From Planctomicrobium sp. (GTDB lineage: Bacteria; Planctomycetota; Planctomycetia; Planctomycetales; Planctomycetaceae), in the NCBI GenBank assembly GCA_029259835.1, contig JAJDEL010000784.1, positions 1 through 9,447 on the forward strand: a stretch of 9,447 bases of DNA, written 5' to 3'. Below are positions 7,276-9,447 of the stretch, in pieces. The stretch's first letter is position 1. Each line of letters starts with the position of its first letter. Position numbers and translations under genes: made by a program. The notes under the pieces were generated by a model. It was not told the origin of the DNA. It did no database searches and saw only the letters and a program-made list of their open reading frames with translations.

Positions 7276-8100
7276 ATGCCACTGACTATCCGTCTCCATA
7301 CCGAATCCTCGATTCCGATTGAAGTCGATTCACTCCAATTGAAAACGATGCGTTCACAATCGCCCGACGAAATTGCGAAGACGTTGATTTTCCGAGGTAA
7401 CGAAGAACTTCCATGCGGTGAATTTTTCGATGTGTCCGGTTCAGCGGTTGATGACAATACAGTCGTTTGGGAAGGCAACTTACACAAAGTGAAATTGATT
7501 GGGTCTCACCTGTCTGAAGGAATCGTTCGTGTTGAAGGCAACGCCGGAATGCACCTCGGTGCTGAAATGACTGGGGGCGAAATTATACTCAACGGAAATG
7601 CCTCGGACTGGGTGGGTGCAGAAATGAGAGGTGGGCGTATTCACGTGAGCGGCAACGCCGGACATCTGGTCGGTGCCGTCTACCGTGGTGGTCGTAAGGG
7701 AATGACTGGTGGAGAAATTCTTATCGACGGAAACGCTGGCAACGAAATCGGTCATACAATGCGACGTGGCCTCATCGCCATTGCTGGAAAAACCGGAGAC
7801 GCCGCCGGCATCGGAATGATTGCCGGGTCAATTTTGATTTTTGGCGAACCGGGTATCCGCAACGGTGCCGGCATGAAGAGAGGGACGATCGGTCTCTTCG
7901 GATCGCAGACACCACCCGAAATTTTGCCGACATTCAAAAAAGCGAGTGCCTACGAGCCGGTCTTTCTCCAACTCTATTTCAGGCACCTTCAGAAGTTGGG
8001 CTTCAATATCCCAGAAAAGTGTTGGACCGCGAGCTACCAGCGTTTCACCGGGGACCTGCTCGAACTTGGCAAAGGTGAAATCTTCACACATGCGAGTTGA
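7276..8100 (+). CDS. fhcC: Formyltransferase/hydrolase complex subunit C (formylmethanofuran dehydrogenase subunit C-like)
   Basis: FhcC is one subunit of the Fhc complex that releases formate from the formyl group carried on tetrahydromethanopterin/methanofuran in bacterial formaldehyde oxidation. The 274-residue length is normal. After a family-typical start (MPLTIRLHTE, then GEFFDVSG at 48-55), residues 80-210 form a right-handed beta-helix of repeated turns. GNA words recur at 88, 107, 126 and 152, each preceded by GAEM-GG-I or MTGGEI, with RRGLIAI at 163-169. The tail ILPTF and FLQLYFRHL (216-238) separates it from the related C-terminal domain of glutamate synthase. The frame is open back to 6544, but that part only overlaps the opposite-strand DUF1501 gene. 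The ATG at 7276 gives the family length, although its GAG upstream is a weak ribosome-binding site. No fhcA, fhcB or fhcD lies next to it. Confidence 0.93.
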   Translation: MPLTIRLHTESSIPIEVDSLQLKTMRSQSPDEIAKTLIFRGNEELPCGEFFDVSGSAVDDNTVVWEGNLHKVKLIGSHLSEGIVRVEGNAGMHLGAEMTGGEIILNGNASDWVGAEMRGGRIHVSGNAGHLVGAVYRGGRKGMTGGEILIDGNAGNEIGHTMRRGLIAIAGKTGDAAGIGMIAGSILIFGEPGIRNGAGMKRGTIGLFGSQTPPEILPTFKKASAYEPVFLQLYFRHLQKLGFNIPEKCWTASYQRFTGDLLELGKGEIFTHAS

Positions 8101-8242
8101 TTGTGATTCGAAATCGCTTATTTAAAAATTTCTTTACGAGGCTCGGGAGAGCTTGAATCCAATAAAACTCTTGACTGGTTTGCAGACTATGTTACCCTTG
8201 ATTAACTCGCTCAACCTGCTCGCGTCTCTGTGAACAAATCGA

Positions 8243-8331
8243 GTGGACATCCCTATTGCGGTTTTCGCAATGATCTTTCAATGGTGTCCACCTACTTCAT
8301 CATTCAACGAATGTACTGAATTGGACACCAT
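8243..8331 (+). promoter_or_regulatory. Overlapping, mutually exclusive inverted repeats before the small membrane protein gene
   Basis: Three copies of a TGGACA word lie here. GTGGACA (8243-8249) can pair with TGTCCAC (8285-8291), enclosing a perfect ATTGCG-GTTTT-CGCAAT hairpin (8255-8271). Alternatively ATGGTGTCCA (8281-8290) pairs perfectly over 10 bp with TGGACACCAT (8322-8331). The two pairings share the middle copy and cannot form together. The block ends 25 bases before the ATG at 8357. It may be an operator with repeated half-sites or a switching leader RNA; the sequence alone does not decide. The rest of the 8101-8356 gap shows no gene. Confidence 0.4.
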
Positions 8332-8346
8332 CCCCTGAACATTGAT

Positions 8347-8350
8347 GAGG
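8347..8350 (+). promoter_or_regulatory. Shine-Dalgarno of the small membrane protein gene
   Basis: GAGG within GAGGTGA lies 6 bases before the ATG at 8357, placing it well for that start and too close for the overlapping GTG at 8354. Confidence 0.55.
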
Positions 8351-8356
8351 TGAGTG

Positions 8357-8590
8357 ATGTCGGTTGGAATTATTGAATTGGCTGTTGTCGTCGTAATGTT
8401 TGCGATTTGTCTCTGGATTGGAATTGCGAAAGGGCAGAAATGGTTAACGGTGGTCCCGTTTTTCTTCCTTGTTGCAATGTTGACAACACCTGCGGATCCA
8501 ATCAGTTTGATTCTCGTAGGCGTCCCGAATGCGATCCTGGGATCGTTGATCTTTTTCTCAGCTCAGAGATGGAACAGGGTTGAGGCGTAG
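8357..8590 (+). CDS. Small hydrophobic membrane protein, function unknown
   Basis: A 77-residue protein I cannot assign to a named family. Residues 3-23 (GIIELAVVVVMFAICLWIGIA) form a clear transmembrane helix. A short basic turn (KGQKW) is followed by two more hydrophobic stretches: about 30-45 (LTVVPFFFLVAML), and about 50-70 (ISLILVGVPNAILGSLIFF) after a TPADP break. The tail is short and polar. The positive-inside rule would put the KGQKW turn and the final RWNR on the same, cytoplasmic side if there are two or three crossings. GAGG at 8347-8350 is 6 bases before the ATG at 8357, one of the best ribosome-binding sites in the window, and favours it over the GTG at 8354. The strong start signal and coherent membrane profile make it a likely real gene. 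Confidence 0.72.
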   Translation: MSVGIIELAVVVVMFAICLWIGIAKGQKWLTVVPFFFLVAMLTTPADPISLILVGVPNAILGSLIFFSAQRWNRVEA

Positions 8591-8618
8591 AACTATGTTG
8601 CAGTGAAGGTGTCGTCTG

Positions 8619-8643
8619 CCACTGCTGGCTTGGCCAGCAGTGG
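8619..8643. repeat. Perfect 11-bp hairpin of dispersed-palindrome type
   Basis: CCACTGCTGGC (8619-8629) and GCCAGCAGTGG (8633-8643) form an 11-bp perfect stem around the loop TTG, with a further G-U pair outside. No T tract follows, so it is not a standard terminator. From memory, the CCACTGCTGG-CCAGCAGTGG palindrome occurs many times in planctomycete intergenic regions. It lies 28 bases after the stop of the small membrane protein gene and may stabilise that transcript's end. The rest of 8591-8794 holds no credible gene. Confidence 0.7.
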
Positions 8644-8794
8644 TATGAGTGACGGTGTCTTCACCCAGAACGATGCCCACCGGGGGGCCCGGCCGCTTTG
8701 GTGTGATAAGAGCTCACCTCAGCGCACAACACCACTCAGCGAGAGATCGAAAATGCAGAGAAGAGAGTAATTCGTTCTGCAAGAGCCGAAAGTT

Positions 8795-8968
8795 TTACAG
8801 AGCGGCGAGTTCTGGCTCGTCCTTGGCGATGATTTCGCCGACTTCATTTTGCCCGTCATCAACAATTTCAAAACAAAGTTCGTCACCTTCGACTGTGACA
8901 ATTCTCACAGTGTACTCACCGACTTGAAGTGTTTCGCCGACTGATAATTCGATCAGATGCTCTTGCAC
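8795..8968 (-). CDS. Small acidic protein with CsrA-like pattern, function unknown
   Basis: A 57-residue protein starting at a GTG (8968), which has AGGAG (8975-8979) 6 bases upstream. The in-frame GTG at 8983 would add five residues (VQEQT) but lacks such a site. The centre (LSVGETLQVGEYTVRIV then TVEGDELCFEIV) lines up with the beta-strand core of the carbon storage regulator CsrA: the VGETL word, a glycine turn, TV, a further V-x-G turn and an alternating hydrophobic strand. It lacks CsrA's leading L-x-L-[ST]-R-[RK] with its basic residues and the R44-type arginine of the RNA-binding face, and it is strongly acidic. It is therefore unlikely to bind RNA as CsrA does. The domain similarity is by eye only and could be chance over such a short length. 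That it is a real gene is supported by the ribosome-binding site and the upstream promoter candidate. Confidence 0.6.
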   Translation of the reverse strand: MQEHLIELSVGETLQVGEYTVRIVTVEGDELCFEIVDDGQNEVGEIIAKDEPELAAL

Positions 8969-8988
8969 TGTTTGCTCCTGCACTGTTT
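8964..8988 (-). repeat. 15-bp tandem duplication spanning the start of the small acidic protein gene
   Basis: TGCACTGTTT occurs at 8964-8973 and again at 8979-8988. On the minus strand this gives two AAACAGTGCA units 15 bases apart, each with a GTG in the same frame. Only the downstream GTG has AGGAG at a good distance, and that AGGAG is supplied by the upstream unit. Confidence 0.6.
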
Positions 8989-9063
8989 TAGAAATTGTGA
9001 ACTCCGTGATACCGGAGAAAATAAAATGAAGGGCTGCTCACAAAAAATGTGACGCGAGGGGCG

Positions 9064-9092
9064 ACTATACAACGGACTTCAAATTTCGCCAA
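9064..9092 (-). promoter_or_regulatory. Candidate sigma-70 promoter for the small acidic protein gene
   Basis: Read on the minus strand, TTGGCG (9092-9087) and TATAGT (9069-9064) are separated by exactly 17 bases and match 9 of 12 consensus positions. Transcription would start near 9057, leaving a leader of about 90 bases. That leader contains a CTCCG/CGGAG inverted repeat (9002-9006 and 9013-9017). Confidence 0.42.
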
Positions 9093-9246
9093 CTGAAAAT
9101 GTGTCTACCTGTTTCATTTTTCTCCAAAGAATTCCAAATTCATTTCTCTAGCCTCTTTGTGACTGTAACACTTTATTTTACTCAGTATGATCTCTCTGGA
9201 ATGTGTTTCAATTCACCACAGACATGACCATTTATTTTTAATTCCT

Positions 9247-9447
9247 ATGAAACTCCGTCGACTACCAACTGACTTTTGCGTTGAAGAAGAAAACTCCTTA
9301 CCAATAGAGCGCAATGGAGACTTTGCAGTCTATTGTCTTCGTAAAACGAGTTGGAATACTCTAGATGCATTGAAGCATGTTGCGATCCACTGGAAATTTT
9401 CGGCCAAATCGTTCAGCCATGCCGGTCTGAAAGATCGACATGCGGTT
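9247..9447 (+). CDS. truD: tRNA pseudouridine synthase D, N-terminal part (cut by window end)
   Basis: TruD converts U13 of tRNA(Glu) to pseudouridine. The 67 codons present open with KLRRLPTDFCVEEE, the TruD family's usual start (a short basic segment, then the D-F-x-V-x-E strand), then FAVYCLRKTSWNTLDAL (26-42), and end in FSHAGLKDRHAV (56-67). In that block the aspartate of G-x-K-D (D63) is the catalytic residue of this synthase family. The frame is open to the last base; the full protein would be about 330-400 residues. The ATG at 9247 has no Shine-Dalgarno in its AT-rich upstream region. A TATGAT at 9186-9191 is a possible -10 box, but no good -35 box accompanies it. Identification rests on the start pattern and the catalytic motif, both clear. 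Confidence 0.9.
   Translation, partial: MKLRRLPTDFCVEEENSLPIERNGDFAVYCLRKTSWNTLDALKHVAIHWKFSAKSFSHAGLKDRHAV

Noticed and set aside
8170..8200. TTGACT followed by TATGTT as a promoter for the small membrane protein gene
   Set aside because: The two boxes are only 11 bases apart, too close for a sigma-70 promoter.
8649..8927. Plus-strand open frame of 92 codons opposite the small acidic protein gene
   Set aside because: It has low-complexity Ser/Arg composition, lacks a ribosome-binding site, and lies opposite a better-supported small gene.
1..9447. CRISPR array, insertion sequence, tRNA or rRNA gene, defence island
   Set aside because: I found no regularly spaced repeats, transposase or integrase motifs, cloverleaf or rRNA-like stretch, and no nuclease, helicase or reverse transcriptase motif in any credible gene.

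Overview
The window looks like chromosomal DNA of a planctomycete (Planctomycetota, Planctomycetaceae-like). The evidence is two Tat-exported DUF1501 proteins, a formyltransferase/hydrolase subunit C (FhcC) of the tetrahydromethanopterin C1 pathway in a bacterial setting, widely spaced genes with few strong ribosome-binding sites, and gene-free gaps holding palindromic elements of a kind I associate with planctomycete genomes. The assignment is inferred from gene content; no rRNA or tRNA is present to confirm it.

Layout. 1-193: no supportable gene. 194-1681 (-): SAM-dependent O-methyltransferase of the COMT type with an unexplained N-terminal domain of about 145 residues. 1682-2167: divergent intergenic region with a degenerate inverted-repeat element. 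2168-2734 (+): ribosome recycling factor (frr), followed by a good intrinsic terminator. 2846-4279 (+): first DUF1501 protein. 4280-4633: gene-free stretch full of short hairpins. 4634-5524 (-) and 5527-6996 (-): an N-carbamoylputrescine amidase-like hydrolase (AguB) directly downstream of, and tightly coupled to, a second DUF1501 gene. 6997-7275: divergent promoter region. 7276-8100 (+): fhcC. 8357-8590 (+): small hydrophobic membrane protein with a strong Shine-Dalgarno and a leader of competing inverted repeats. 8619-8643: near-perfect dispersed-type hairpin. 8795-8968 (-): small acidic protein with a CsrA-like sequence pattern, with its own candidate promoter. 9247-9447 (+): start of truD, cut by the window end.

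How the genes relate. Most look like independent transcription units: translation (frr), tRNA modification (truD), C1 metabolism (fhcC), polyamine synthesis (aguB) and exported planctomycete proteins (DUF1501). The only convincing operon is DUF1501-aguB on the minus strand. frr is not beside pyrH/tsf/rpsB, fhcC is not beside fhcA/B/D, and neither DUF1501 gene has a DUF1549/DUF1553 partner here.

I found no mobile element, CRISPR array or defence system. The points most worth a second look are the acidic CsrA-like micro-protein, the N-terminal domain on the methyltransferase, the alternative hairpins before the small membrane protein, and the repeat families in the intergenic gaps.
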